Source: Pegea sp. RAD2-039 (Eukaryota; Chordata; Thaliacea; Salpida; Salpidae). Taken from it: a stretch of 64,000 nucleotides of DNA. Below, in pieces: positions 49,579 through 60,801 of this stretch (positions are counted from its first letter, which is position 1; each line of letters opens with the position of its first letter). The translations under genes were made by a program, and so were the position numbers. The notes beneath the pieces were generated by a model. That model searched no databases. It worked only from the letters and a program-made list of their open reading frames with translations, and was not told the origin of the DNA. The DNA is taken from positions 17,552 to 81,551 of the forward strand of contig JAQGEQ010000104.1 of the NCBI GenBank assembly GCA_034620365.1, written 5' to 3'.

Positions 49579-49901
49579 AAAATGAAAGTTTTGACCTAAA
49601 TTAATTTTATCGTATTATCTGTAAATAATAGAAATTCAATTTATATAAATTATACACTAATTGTATTTTTTGAAAAAGTATTTCAACTCCAAATAATAAC
49701 TACAAGCAACTCAAGTTCATTAAGTTATCAAAGAATCTGAAAAATAAATCTTGTAAATCACGTATATTTATTATCAGAAAACATTTCAGAGATGATTACT
49801 AGCTTTATCATTATCTACACGGTTTTACAACTTCTAACTTTTATCATAGGTTTGTGGTATCGTTGAGTTTTTTTTTTTGAAAAAACAATATTTGATAATT
49901 A

Positions 49902-50006
49902 GATGCAAAAGTGCACCTTGCAAAATATGTTAGGAAAAATTGGGCTTGGGAAAAAAAGTTTAGATATTCTAAAGGGTTATATATTATTTGCATACAATCT
50001 GATGGT
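49902..50006 (-). repeat. Box-hairpin module, class A, diverged
   Basis: Minus-strand box variant (plus strand GATGGTTATGGTATCGTTAA) with hairpin GATGCAAAAGTGCACC at 49902-49917. Confidence 0.5.
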
Positions 50007-50372
50007 TATGGTATCGTTAAGTTTTTGGTTGTGATTTAATCAATTGATAATTTTATTGAAAATATTATTGTTATAATAATATTGACTCAGTTTAAAATGA
50101 AATAACAGTAAAATAATTACTTTGGTCTTTGTATTTTTGAAAAAGTTAGAACTTTTTTATGGGATTACTTAATAATATCAAGATCAGTAAGATATTGAAT
50201 CATAGTTCTAAAATACCTTTATAGTCAACCCGACTTCAACATTAAATATTTAAAATAAATAAACTTATAGATATTACCAAATAATGACTATTATCTTTTA
50301 CTTTTCTCTGTCAAAAAAGAATCTAACATAAAAAATACGGAATAAAATTAACCAATTCGTATAAACTTGATC

Positions 50373-50483
50373 CCACAAACTCTAGATTGAAACATAGTTG
50401 ATATAACTGAAAAGTTCTGGGAGTTCTTAGAAGATTGTACATATTGAACCTATGACACAATTTGAAGTTGAAATACTTTCAAC
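50373..50483 (+). repeat. Box-hairpin module, class B
   Basis: GATCCCACAAACTCTAGATT then GTTGAAATACTTTCAAC at 50467-50483. Confidence 0.62.
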
Positions 50484-50777
50484 AGAAATCGATTAAGTAA
50501 ATAGCAAGACTACCTTGAGTTTCAATTCTCTGCAAGTAGCAACATAAAAATGTATTGCTTTGAAAATTTATTATTTTGACGTAAACATTTAACTGATAAA
50601 TTGACAGAATGTTTACAAATAGAACAAAAAGTTTTAGCGAAATTAGTATTTTTAAAATAGAAATTTTAAATACATTTTTCAGTCTGAATAATCAACAAAT
50701 TTTCTATTTCTGATAGTTCAGCAGAAATGAGTTTTAAAAAATAACTATACAAAACAATAATTCAAAATTTTCCTTTT

Positions 50778-50795
50778 CCGCTACTGGGCGCTAGA
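50778..50795. promoter_or_regulatory. CTCF-like motif 11, compound form
   Basis: CCGCTACTGGGCGCTAGA, mirror of motif 10. Confidence 0.38.
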
Positions 50796-51622
50796 TGAGA
50801 CCTTCTATTGAACAGTTAAGCAAACAATTTAAAGGTTGTTTCTTTTATTATAATTTTTATATCTTTCTTTAATAGTTTAAGTTCAAAAACAAATCTTCAT
50901 TAAATTTAAACTTGTTTTGTTGACCCGATGTTTAATGATTTCGATTGAATTGTATTAAAAAGTAATAAAGAAATAGAAATTTTGCTGCTTAATTTTTTCA
51001 TCTGAAATATAAGTAGGAATACTTATTGTGTTAGATAACAGTTTTTATATTTAAAACATTCTGTTATATTATTATTCTGTTATTCATTACAATTTTCGAA
51101 AATTGCTCTCAAGAGTAATTTAGCAACAAAAAGTATTTTTTTGTGAGTTAAGTTCCATTTTTAGTCTTTTTAAAAAAGGAGATATTTGTATGAAAACGCC
51201 TTTTCTAACTAAAGCATATACATATTAATGAAAACAAGACAAACAGATTACTACAAGTCAAATAATTCAATTTTTCAAAAAAGGCATAACTTTAAATCTT
51301 CTGAAAACTTGTAGAGAATATCTTATTAACTTTATTTAAAAAAAGTTGCTAAATATTGTTGACGTCGAAAAGGTGTTCAACTATTGAGAAACATTAAGAA
51401 CCTCTTTTGCAAAGAGAAACTTTTTGTTTTAAAGTTTTTTTTGTTTTTACTTAGATTTCAGACTAAAAAAACAATTAAATTTTAAAGCAAATTTTGTATT
51501 TTTTATTTCTTTTTCATTAGTTATTTTTGTATACATAATTGATTTGAAATTTTAAAAAATGAAAATTATTTGTCAACAAAAGTTTTTTCAAAAAAATTAT
51601 AAGAAAATATTCTCCTAAACTT

Positions 51623-51745
51623 GATTCAAAAACTCTAGATTGCAACAAACTGATAAGAAATTAAAAGTAAATAATCTTTCAATCAGCAATTAAGGTTTTT
51701 AGTTGATTATAAATTTGAAGTTAAATTACAGATAAATACAACTTC
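51623..51745 (+). repeat. Box-hairpin module with GAAGTT stem
   Basis: Box variant GATTCAAAAACTCTAGATTG, then GAAGTT (51717) and AACTTC (51740) separated by 17 bases. It is the mirror of the module near 48.6-48.71 kb. Confidence 0.45.
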
Positions 51746-52663
51746 ATTTATTAAGTAAATTGAATATCTTGAGTTTTCATTCTACACAAAAATTGACATA
51801 CAAAATCTGTATTTTTGTAAATCTTTCAATGTAATTTTGTTTGATAATTACGAATAAAAACTTTTCTTTGAGTAAAATAAATATTTCTAATCAGAATTCT
51901 AGTTTACCTAGAAAACTAAGCAGCAAATATAATATTTATAAATAATAAACTACTAATTACAAGTATATAATACTATATAATTTGTTTCTGCAATTATTAA
52001 TCGAAATAAAGTGAAAGTAATCTTGTAATCAAAAAATAAAATTATGTTATTTAGCCAATGGAGGTTGCTGTAAGTGGTAATTACATATTTGCTCAATGAT
52101 ATTAAACTTTCAAATAAAAAAAGTTTGATTTAATTTTTACTACTTCTTTTGGTCTAAACAAATTGCTTGTGATCTACTGAAAAAAAACTTACTGTAAAAA
52201 TAAAAAATATGAAGATATTTTTAAAATAACTATGAACACGTTTTTTTCTTAAAATATGTTTCAACAGTTGTATAACTTATTCAAATCATAATGATGTCAA
52301 TTATGAGGCCTCTATACTCAAATTAAGATTTTGTGAATTCAAAAAAAGACAATACAACTTATTTTAAATATATGTGTTGTTGTTTTTCATTAAAAACAAA
52401 GTAAGCTTGATATCTGTTTTTTATGTTGAGTAATTTTCTTAGTTTCATATACAATTTCAATCATAATTTTAACTCATAAAAGAATAAGTAAGGGCCCTAA
52501 AATAAAATGTTTAGATAACAAAAATGTTTTAATAATTAGCTTTACAATTTGGTTATTAATAAGCTCCTTGTATATAACTTTGAAATTATATTTTCTAAAT
52601 GAAATAACAATTCGAATAACAACAATTGTTCAACTAATCATCAAGTTTGTTTTGAAATTTGTC

Positions 52664-52780
52664 AACTGCTATTGGCAGTTTCTAAATTATATTTAATATA
52701 CACGCCCGCTTATGGATACAGAAAATTTCTAAGAGAATAAAATCGGAATATATAACAATACTTTAAGTCTGTTGTTAGTG
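52664..52780 (-). repeat. Box-hairpin module, class C
   Basis: Hairpin AACTGCTATTGGCAGTT at 52664-52680 with a minus-strand box variant (plus strand TGTTAGTGGTGCTAG). Confidence 0.5.
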
Positions 52781-53188
52781 GTGCTAGAAATCTAAACCAG
52801 TTTAATATTTTTTAAGAAAGTACAATGTAATCGGTGTACAAAATTACTGCATGTAATGCTAACACATGTTAACTTAATTTACTTTTAATAAAGCAAATTC
52901 TCAGCTAACATTAGAAATTATGTTTATTATGGAAATTAAATTGATTCTGATGTTATTTGAAATAATAAGCTAATTTGAAATTTCATTTTTAACGATTTAA
53001 CTCTGTTTAAAAAAATTTTACAAAAAAAGTTTATTTAATTATTCTTTAACTATAAAAATGAAAAGACTATAAATTTGCTTTGTTGCAAAAAACATCCGAC
53101 AATCTACAAACTGTACATTTTGTTAAAGTGGTTCAATAAAATACTTATTAATTTGCAAAGATTTGTTGTTCTAACTAAAATACGATAA

Positions 53189-53202
53189 CCGCTAGGTGGC
53201 AC
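53189..53202 (+). promoter_or_regulatory. CTCF-like motif 12
   Basis: CCGCTAGGTGGCAC fits the CTCF consensus at 13 of 14 positions, the third A being G. Confidence 0.45.
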
Positions 53203-53404
53203 AAGGAGTAAAAAGATAAAATTATAATTTTTTGATTAGAAAATATATAATATACATGTTTTAGTAAATATCTAAACTATTCACAATAATAAAGTTACTT
53301 ATTCACAAGCAACTTTGAATTTGTAGATATGAATTCAAAAATGTCACCAAAAAGTGAAAACAGTTTTGTACATGCAATAAAATAAATATTTGTATTAAAC
53401 AACA

Positions 53405-53534
53405 TACCACATCAAAGTATAAAACAAATTATTTATTTCAGAAAACTTATCAAAGCTGTTGTCTTGGAAAAGTGAAATGCATTAATATTTAGATATTTAA
53501 AATTAGTAACTGGTGCCATCGACATTTAGTCGAT
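53405..53534 (+). repeat. Box-hairpin module, class D, diverged box
   Basis: Box variant ATACCACATCAAAG and hairpin TCGACATTTAGTCGA near 53519-53534. Confidence 0.4.
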
Positions 53535-54773
53535 TCCAAAATATCTTCTTTCGAAAGTTGAAATTTTTATTCATCTACTTTTGTAAAATTGTTTAGTAAA
53601 ATGTAATTTAAGACAATTATTTTGTAAATTAATTTTTTTATAAATTTTTACAAAAGTATGAACATAAAAGTTTTAATAAAAACGTTTAATAACTATCCCT
53701 TAAAATATTTGATGTTATAAAACTGTACAAACAATTATGAGCCACATCAAAGGCCAAACTGTATTTTTGTATAATCTGAAAATTAGCAAATCGAAAACTT
53801 AATAACATATTAGTAATTTTATATCTTAAGTAAAAAATTTAGTTTTAATTATTGGAAAAGTATGACAGATAAAATTTGAAGGAAAAAATATATATATTTC
53901 ATATTATATATAAAGTATGAGGTTAAAAACATGTTGAAACAAAGTTCTTACAAGGCTTTATTTATTCTTAGAATGTTTGTAAACTTTCAATTTTGTTTCA
54001 TTTGAAATCATTATAAAAAAATATTCATTTAACTAATTCGTTGAGTTAATCAATATGTAAAATTTTAGCTTTAATTTTACTAGTTCTTATCTGATTATTA
54101 TATATTAGTTGAAGAAAATTTGAAGAATAAATTAATGCAGAACAGATTTGAATTATTTTTTAATATCCTAAAAAGTTATCAAAAAGTTATAATTTTTATT
54201 GAAAACTTTTTAGAAAAATGTAGAACATTACTTGACTGTAAACTATAAAGACTAACTTTACAAATGAAAGATATTAAAGAAAACTTTAACAAACTGATAT
54301 AGTTGTGTTTTAACGTAAAAAAAAGTAAACTACATAAGTGAAATCATAAGAACATGGTGTATAAAGCTCAAAACACAGAAATATTTAGTGGATTGAAAAA
54401 TCTGTCTGTCAAAATACAGAGGATTTCTAAATAAACAATTGAGCATTAGGTTTTATTTGTTAGTCTTTTATTTTTCATAGTTTTTGAACCAATAACTCAC
54501 ATCTCTCCAATATTTAATTTATCAACATCTTTATCATAAGCTAAAACCTCCAATTTATTTTTAAACATCAAATTAAAAGTAATTTGAAAACTGACGTAAT
54601 ACTAATTTTAAACACTTTTTGTATGAGCTAGTTACAATTATATAATATTTTTTTGAATGAAGTTAAAGTTACTTTTACAACTTCTTATGACTTTTAATAT
54701 TTTGCTTTAAATTTCTTTTTGTCAACAATAAGATATAGTTAAAGCTAAAATAATTTTTTTGTTTTAAACCGAT

Positions 54774-54885
54774 GCCGCAAACTATAGATTACGACAAAGA
54801 ACTAAATAAGGATATTGGAAAAATTCGTTAAAGTGTATTTAATTGTTGTTGTATATACCATTTTGGAGTTGAAATACTTTTCAAC
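54774..54885 (+). repeat. Box-hairpin module, class B
   Basis: Box variant GATGCCGCAAACTATAGATT then GTTGAAATACTTTTCAAC at 54868-54885, followed by a second hairpin AAGTT-CAGT-AACTT near 54907. Confidence 0.58.
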
Positions 54886-56575
54886 GAACAAAATCAATTA
54901 GTAAATAAGTTCAGTAACTTGAGCTTCCGGTTTATGCAATAGATAAGATAAAAATAATTTAGGTGAAAAATGTATTTTGTTGTTATAAACATATTGTTAA
55001 AATTGTTACAGAATGTTTACAAATTGAAACTTTTTTTGAAACTTGATAAAACGTGAATTATTTGTCAACAAAATATTTATACGTAAATTAACAAAAAAAA
55101 TAATGCTTTTAAACTTAATCCTACAAACACTAGATTGCACTAAGCTTATGAGAAATGAAAAGTAGAAAAATCTCGATTATATTTAAAGATTTTAAGTTTC
55201 TTAGAAATTAAAGTTTTAGTATTTCTATTTAGAATTCAGAATAAGAAAACAAAAAACATTAACAAATATCCTTATTTTTTATATCATTAAATCATTAAAT
55301 GTCATTTCGACAATTCTATTTGTAATCCTCTGGAAAGCTAAACACAGCTGACTAATATCAAGAAAGTTACAAAGATTCTTTCATCAGATAAAAAATCAAA
55401 AATATTTGTTCGTTTCTCGATTGTAAAAATTCTAAATTTCTAAAGTTAAAAATTTAATTTGCAAAAAGTTAAATTTAATGTAATATGAAGTATACTAATG
55501 AACATATGAAGTAAAATGAATTACAAATCTATATTTAGTTATCAACACAAACTAATAAAAATATTTTTAAATAATTTGATTAAAACATTATCTGCTCTCA
55601 ATTAAAAGTTTTAAAAATTTCTTGCCTTGAAAAGAAAAATATTTAATAAATATTTTATCTAGGTGAATATTAACAATAAAACCGAAATATATTTAAACAA
55701 ATTATTTTCAATATATAAACTTGACTTTAAAGCTAGAATTCTTTTTGAAGTTCATACAGCACTTTTAAGTAGATATAGGAGATACATAAAAGTAAAAAAA
55801 AACTTCTTAAGGAGATTTTGGTTGCAAAAGAAAAAAGACATTAATCAGATTGTGATTTCGTTATCATTATATAAATAGTAACTAGAAAAAAAAAATTTAA
55901 AGTGATCAAATTCGCTAACCACTGATATCGAATAATATTTTAAAACAAAAATTTCTTGAATCCACTTCAAGATATAAAAATTAAAATTTATTGAAAAAAA
56001 TGTATTTCAATATACATCTATATCACCAATAAACAATTTTGATTAATTTTTTTTAAAGTTTCTTGTAAACGCTTAATTACTAAAAAGATACAGATAGTAA
56101 TAAACTATCTTTGATTTTTATTTTGTAAAGTTTATCTTTATCAAAAGTTTTTCTTCTTTTCCAAGTACAAGAATCATTTTAATCAATAAGAATACATATG
56201 TCAAAATATGTTGTTGAAGTTAGTAGTGTTTAACTTTATTTTATTCAAATAGTTTTAAGTTAAAAAAATAGTTGAAAGTTTAAAAATTTTTACAACTTTT
56301 CTATTTATGTGAGAAGAATGTGAAATGTATTTCAACAAAAAAAATATTTTGTATGCAACAAATTTGTAATAAATATTTGAAATAATGATTAAAATTTAAA
56401 ATCAAATTAAGTGGGAAGATTTACCTTTACAAGGAATTTGCAAACATCAAGCAATCTCAAGAAAACGCAAGACCTTATTTCCTCTAATGAAAAATATTTG
56501 TTAGGTAAACATTCACAAATAAGTCAAACAGTTTGTAGTTTTGAAATAAACATTGTTTTGTTTTTATATTTGATA

Positions 56576-56589
56576 GCGCACTCTAGCGG
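56576..56589 (-). promoter_or_regulatory. CTCF-like motif 13
   Basis: GCGCACTCTAGCGG, with one change from the best copy outside the variable middle. Confidence 0.3.
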
Positions 56590-56972
56590 AAATAAAAGCT
56601 ACAAAGATAAAATGAGATTTTAACAAAATTTCATTTAGTGTCTTCAGAGAATCTTAATATTGATGTTTAACAACAGTTGTTTAAATATTTTAAAGTCATT
56701 AAAGTGAAATTAATTATTCTCTGTTAAAAACATTTCTATGACGTTTTTTGAAATGTTTTTTTTCTATTTTATTTCTAAGAGCAGAGAGAATAACTGTTTA
56801 GATAATTTAAAGTTATAAGAAAATATTCTTATAGAAATAAGACAAATTTAAGAACCGCGGAATAAGTAGTCATAAATTTTTGAAATAATTATATGAAGAT
56901 TTATAAAAAATTTAACTCATGAGAAGTACATGTGAAAAAAAAATCAGACTTTACTTTACTAAACAAAATTTC

Positions 56973-57085
56973 GTTGAAAAATATTTCAAATCAAAAATTG
57001 GATTGATAAACTACAGGCAATTCCTAAATAATCCATTGTTAGTTTTTATGATATATTACTTTGTCGCAATCTAGAGTTTATGGTA
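56973..57085 (-). repeat. Box-hairpin module, class B, diverged
   Basis: Hairpin-like GTTGAAAAATATTTCAAA at 56973-56990 and minus-strand box variant (plus strand AGAGTTTATGGTATCAAG). Confidence 0.45.
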
Positions 57086-57234
57086 TCAAGTTCAAACGAA
57101 TTCTTTTGTAAAGTTGTTTTAAAATCTTTTTAACAAAGGTTTATCTAATTTTTTTGAAAAATTTTACAGCTGATCTCTAGCAATAATTTTATGTATACTG
57201 AAAAGTATATTTACAGTTTTAGAAAATTAGAAGT

Positions 57235-57760
57235 TATTTATTTATTTTATTGCATGTACAAAACTGTTTTCACTTTTTGGTGACATTTTTGAATTCAATT
57301 ATACAAAATCAAAGTTTCTTTTAAATAAGTAACTCTTTTATTATGACTAGCTTAGATAGTAAACAAAAACTACTTAATATTAAATCTTTAATCATAAACT
57401 TTTCCTTTTCATTCTTTGCGCCTCAGCAGTTAGCGTATTTTGGTTACAACAACAATAATTTAATTAATATTTTATTGAACCACTTTAATGAATTGTACAA
57501 TTTGCAGATTGGTGCATGTTTCTTGCTACAAAGCAAATTAATATTTTCTTCCTTTTTTTTATAGTTAAAAAAGAATTGATTAAATTTTTTTTTCGTAAAT
57601 ATATTTTATACAGAGTTAAATCGTTAAAAATCAAATTTCAAATTAACTAATTATTCCAAATGCAACATAAGAAATTATGTAAAAATTATTTCCATAATGA
57701 ACAGAATTTCTAATGATAAGCTTGTCGCTGTTATCAATTAAGGGGTAATGATGTCTTTTA
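57235..57760 (+). repeat. R1 copy d, partial
   Basis: A direct partial copy of about 46855-47350 and 6500-6790, sharing GCATGTACAAAACTGTTTTC and TTTATTGAACCACTTTAA. The open frame 57343-57564 lies in it and is not supported as a gene. Confidence 0.6.
57418..57435 (-). promoter_or_regulatory. CTCF-like motif 14, with insertion
   Basis: GCGCCTCAGCAGTTAGCG; the same position in other R1 copies holds motifs 1, 9 and 12. It looks like a decayed form. Confidence 0.25.
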
Positions 57761-58025
57761 TAGTCTTTATAAACTTAAATTAAGTATGCTTAAAAAAAGC
57801 TCAACAAATTATTTTAAAAATTCAGTTATTTTTTTAATAAAAAAGTAAGAAAGCTTATTATATGTATATTTTAAGTTGGGTTAATTTTTGTAGTCTCATA
57901 AGCAGTTTCAATTAGAATTTTAGTGATATAAAATAAGTAAGAGCAAAAAAAATTATTTGTTTAGATCACTACAGAGTTTATAAAAATTATCTTTATATTT
58001 TGGTAAAGTAAACATATCCACTTAC

Positions 58026-58377
58026 CGAGCTTAGACATACTGAAAATTTCCTTTGTTTCAATTTTCATTTTTCGAGAGTTAATTTCAGAGCGTCTGTCCA
58101 AACGATCGATTCCATATATTTTCTTCATAGAAGCAATAGTAATTTGACTAGGCAAATCACTTTGGCTCACGTTCAGTGGTTCTTTCATATTCAGCTTTAC
58201 TAACAACTCCTTTTGAAATTGTTTGATTCTTTTGTCTTGTAAACGTTAGTGTAGCATACAGGTTTTATCATTTTCCTCACATCTATCGGTCGCGATGAGG
58301 CTTGTTGAAGCAAGAGGTGCCATAATAACCAACCATAAGATACAACCAGTAAATAAAATCATACTTTTTCGATTCAT
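58026..58377 (-). pseudogene. TGF-beta family proprotein, first coding exon with in-frame stop
   Basis: From the ATG at 58377 the frame gives MNRKSMILFTGCILWLVIMA, whose hydrophobic core (residues 6-25) is a signal peptide, then C33 and C40, and a TAA at codon 44 (58246-58248). The same frame continues RLQDKRIKQFQKELLVKLNM, then KEPLNVS...LPSQITIASMKKIYGIDRLDRRSEIN, and reaches a strong donor site, GTAAGT, at 58025. This layout (CxxxxxxC, then basic RI...IL.KL helix, then P.N.S...LP) is that of TGF-beta, activin and myostatin prodomains, which hold the mature ligand latent in the secretory pathway. The remaining exons and the cysteine-knot domain are not visible. The single stop could be a true inactivating change, an allele or a sequence error. 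Confidence 0.6.
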
Positions 58378-58379
58378 TT

Positions 58380-59135
58380 TGTTTTGTCCGTTCAAAAAAT
58401 CAGCAAATAGAAGAGGTAACTTGTCATTAAGATTTCTACTTTTGTAACAAAAAAATCACTGAAAAGAAAAAGTTTTACAGATTCTCTCGTTTCAATTAGG
58501 TGTATAAACAAAATTTAAACAGATGGCGGCATTGCTTCTGGAAAGGAAATTACTTGATAAATCACCACTCCCATATCATATTTCAGGGTAATTAACAAAA
58601 AGTTATTACTTCAAGCTTTTAGTCAAATCTTCGATATGAGCAATATTATGCAACCAGTTTTCTTTGATCTTTTTTAATCACTTAAATAAACTTTCAATAA
58701 AGTCGGATGTCGACATTTTAAATTAATAAAAACAGTAAAATATCAGAAATTAATTTTGTTTGATTAATTTTAGTGTTTTCAAATCTATTTATTCGAAAAA
58801 TTGTTTCCACAGATATCTGAGAAAATGACAAACTGTTTTCAAAGATTTTCATAAATTTTCTTTTAGTTTAAAATTTTTACATGGATGTTAATTAGTTTAA
58901 ACTGAAATTGCAACAATCAATTAGGTTAATAAATTATTAAATTCTGGCATGATAATTTCTAGCGCGAAAATTTTTAGAACAAAGTTTTTAGGCCTTAATT
59001 AAGATTACAAATCAATTATCAATGACATTTTCCTTTTTATTCAGAATATATTTCGGAAAACATCAAAGAAAACCAGTTGCTTAATTAATTTGTTGTTATC
59101 AGTTTGTTAAATAGTAAACTAAAGAGTTACTTTGA
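58380..59135. other. Upstream side of the TGF-beta-like exon, single copy
   Basis: No module or repeat copy was noticed. A GATGGCGGC lies near 58520, about 150 bases upstream of the ATG. Promoter function is not shown by the sequence. Confidence 0.3.
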
Positions 59136-59139
59136 GCTT

Positions 59140-59290
59140 TCAATCTAAAATGTAATATGACGGCGATGAAGCATCAAATGATTTACTATCAGGGAGCGAT
59201 GACGTCATATATAGAAAAATGTTTCACTTTTATTTTTACACTTAGTGTAAATTTATTTAGTGTAATCATTATAAAAATGTTATTAAGTAG
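59140..59290 (+). repeat. Third copy of the acidic-frame/CRE unit
   Basis: TTTCAATCTAAAATG through TGACGTCA (59200-59207) to TTTTTACACTTAGTGTAAAT; a direct copy of 41705-41850 and inverted to 61010-61150. The coding start is lost (ATG TAA). The open frame 59157-59345 crosses it in another frame and is not supported. Confidence 0.6.
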
Positions 59291-59890
59291 AAATTTGATC
59301 AATATCCATAACTTCTTAGTTATAAGAAATAAAGAATATAGCTAGAATCAATTATTTATTACATAAAATCAAATTTTATGTTGAGGTTTAATCATTTGTT
59401 ATGCTGATTTCTTCTTGTCCAATTTAAGTTTTAAAAATTCTAATGATTAAATAGCTTAAAATAAAACCAAATTATTCCATTAAGGAGATGATTTTAAAAA
59501 TTGTCTAAAAACTGTATATTTGTTTATTTAGTTTCCCATTTAGTAAAAACTAATTTATCTTTTAGGTACAACCTACAAATAGATATTTTAATTTAGTTTT
59601 CTAATAAGTAATCCTAGTTTGGACAAAGTAATTATTTTTAGTAAGCCTGAAATCAAATCTTGTTAAACTTAGTTAAATGCAAAAATTAGATGAATCTATT
59701 TTCATAAGGTATATATTAGATTTAAAAATTGATGTAAAATGTTCAAATATTTGAATAGATTGCAAAATGTTTCATTCTAATAAATAATAAAGTTACAGGC
59801 ACCCGCACACATCACACACACCAAAGACTTAAACGCACTCATATCTTTCTGTTGTACAAAACATTACTGTGCTTAAATTTAATAGCGAGA
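59291..59890. other. AT-rich, nothing recognised apart from a short CA-rich run
   Basis: A run GCACCCGCACACATCACACA occurs near 59801-59820. No gene or module was seen. Confidence 0.4.
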
Positions 59891-59894
59891 AACG

Positions 59895-60113
59895 CTAGAG
59901 ATATTTAATAGAGAAAAACTTTTCTACAAACGAAAGTGAGGAACCAACACTGACTGTAATTAATCTACTATTTAGCCGTAATATATGATTTATTTGCCAA
60001 TCATTCAAATCTTCACTGCTTTCAATTGAAAGGCTATTTTGTTTATTTAATATGCTTTTCCAATATCTACTAACATTTTTAGTTTCTAAAATTCCCAATG
60101 CTATGAGATGCAT
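59895..60113 (-). CDS. Small conserved frame 4, right copy, 72 residues
   Basis: It begins MHLIALGILETKNVSRYWKS and continues to IESSEDLNDWQINHILRLNS, then ends FVEKFFSIKYL. The left arm copy has only the first half. The frame is open upstream for six more codons with no ATG. The composition is protein-like (W, H, S, D well placed), but no family is recognised. Confidence 0.35.
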   Translation of the reverse strand: MHLIALGILETKNVSRYWKSILNKQNSLSIESSEDLNDWQINHILRLNSRLITVSVGSSLSFVEKFFSIKYL

Positions 60114-60720
60114 TTTTTTCTGTTTTATCACTAATATTACAAATATTGTTTATCCAACATCAACTTTTTAGTTTATAAAGATATAATTTATTAGAAGATC
60201 ATAACGAATAGCTTAAAACTAAAAGTTTGTATTCTAGTGTAACTCTTTTTATTTTTTCACGTTAATAGTAGCCCCTAAAACTTTTGTAGAATGCAAATTT
60301 CTTTGTTCAGTTTATCTAAATCATATTCAAACATTTTAGTGAAAATTAAAAACTTCTTTACAAGACGTTTGAATGTATTCTCGGAAATGTTTTTTTAGTT
60401 GTTGACATAAAATTTTATTTGTTTTAACAGCTGTCAAACAATTTTTTTCCTCATACGATTTGTAGGATTTGAAAGATTATAGAACGCAAAACAACGTAGG
60501 TTCACAACTTAAATTTTTTGTTGTAAATTTTTATGTTAAATTCACTGAACCATTCATACAAAAATTCCTTAAAATTATTGACAACATAATAAATTATTGT
60601 ATTTAAAATTGTTTTCTTTTCACTTTGGAAAACAAATACAAACATCTATGTTATTTCAGTTATATTAGTTTATTGTAATATTCATTTATCAATTAATTTA
60701 TTTAATTTTAGTAATGTTCT

Positions 60721-60801
60721 TTATTTTTCATATCTAAAAAGTGATGGCTGTTCATCAAATCTAACTTTATTATTGTTTTTGTTGAAGCTGATTTTAGTCA
60801 T
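60721..60801 (-). CDS. Small frame 5, right copy
   Basis: It encodes 26 residues, starting MTKISFNKNNNKVRFDEQPS. The left arm version (from 42026) stops after 11 residues. Too short to judge; listed because the end (DEQPSLFRYEK) is kept in both arms. Confidence 0.2.
   Translation of the reverse strand: MTKISFNKNNNKVRFDEQPSLFRYEK

Larger units (their letters stand above)
44150..49590. repeat. Left arm of inner inverted repeat; 46.25-49.59 kb is R1 copy b
   Basis: It pairs in reverse with 50765-56060; paired positions add up to about 100200-100400. Examples are CGATATCAGTGGTTAGGGAA (44292-44311) against GCTAACCACTGATATCGAAT at 55914, and the module at 45332 against 54868. The open frame 45772-45987 lies in the arm and its mirror near 54.3-54.5 kb is broken, so it is not supported as a gene. 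Confidence 0.8.
49590..56565 (-). repeat. R1 copy c, inverted, including spacer and right arm of inner inverted repeat
   Basis: It is the reverse of 5170-10150 (positions add up to about 59710-59840 for most of its length, larger at the 56 kb end) and, from 50765, the right arm against 44150-49590. The spacer 49590-50765 between the two arms corresponds to 9000-10150. The open frames at 55663-55878 and 56411-56623 fall in repeat copies and are not supported as genes. Confidence 0.78.

Noticed and set aside
9730-50006. Hammerhead ribozyme in the modules
   Set aside because: The required CTGATGA and GAAA core pair was not found around the hairpins.
7023-57085. RUNX-type binding sites as the explanation of the CCACAAAC boxes
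   Set aside because: Class A and C boxes contain ACCACA, but class B and D boxes read CCCACA and variants, and the long conserved flanks and paired hairpins are not explained by a single binding site.
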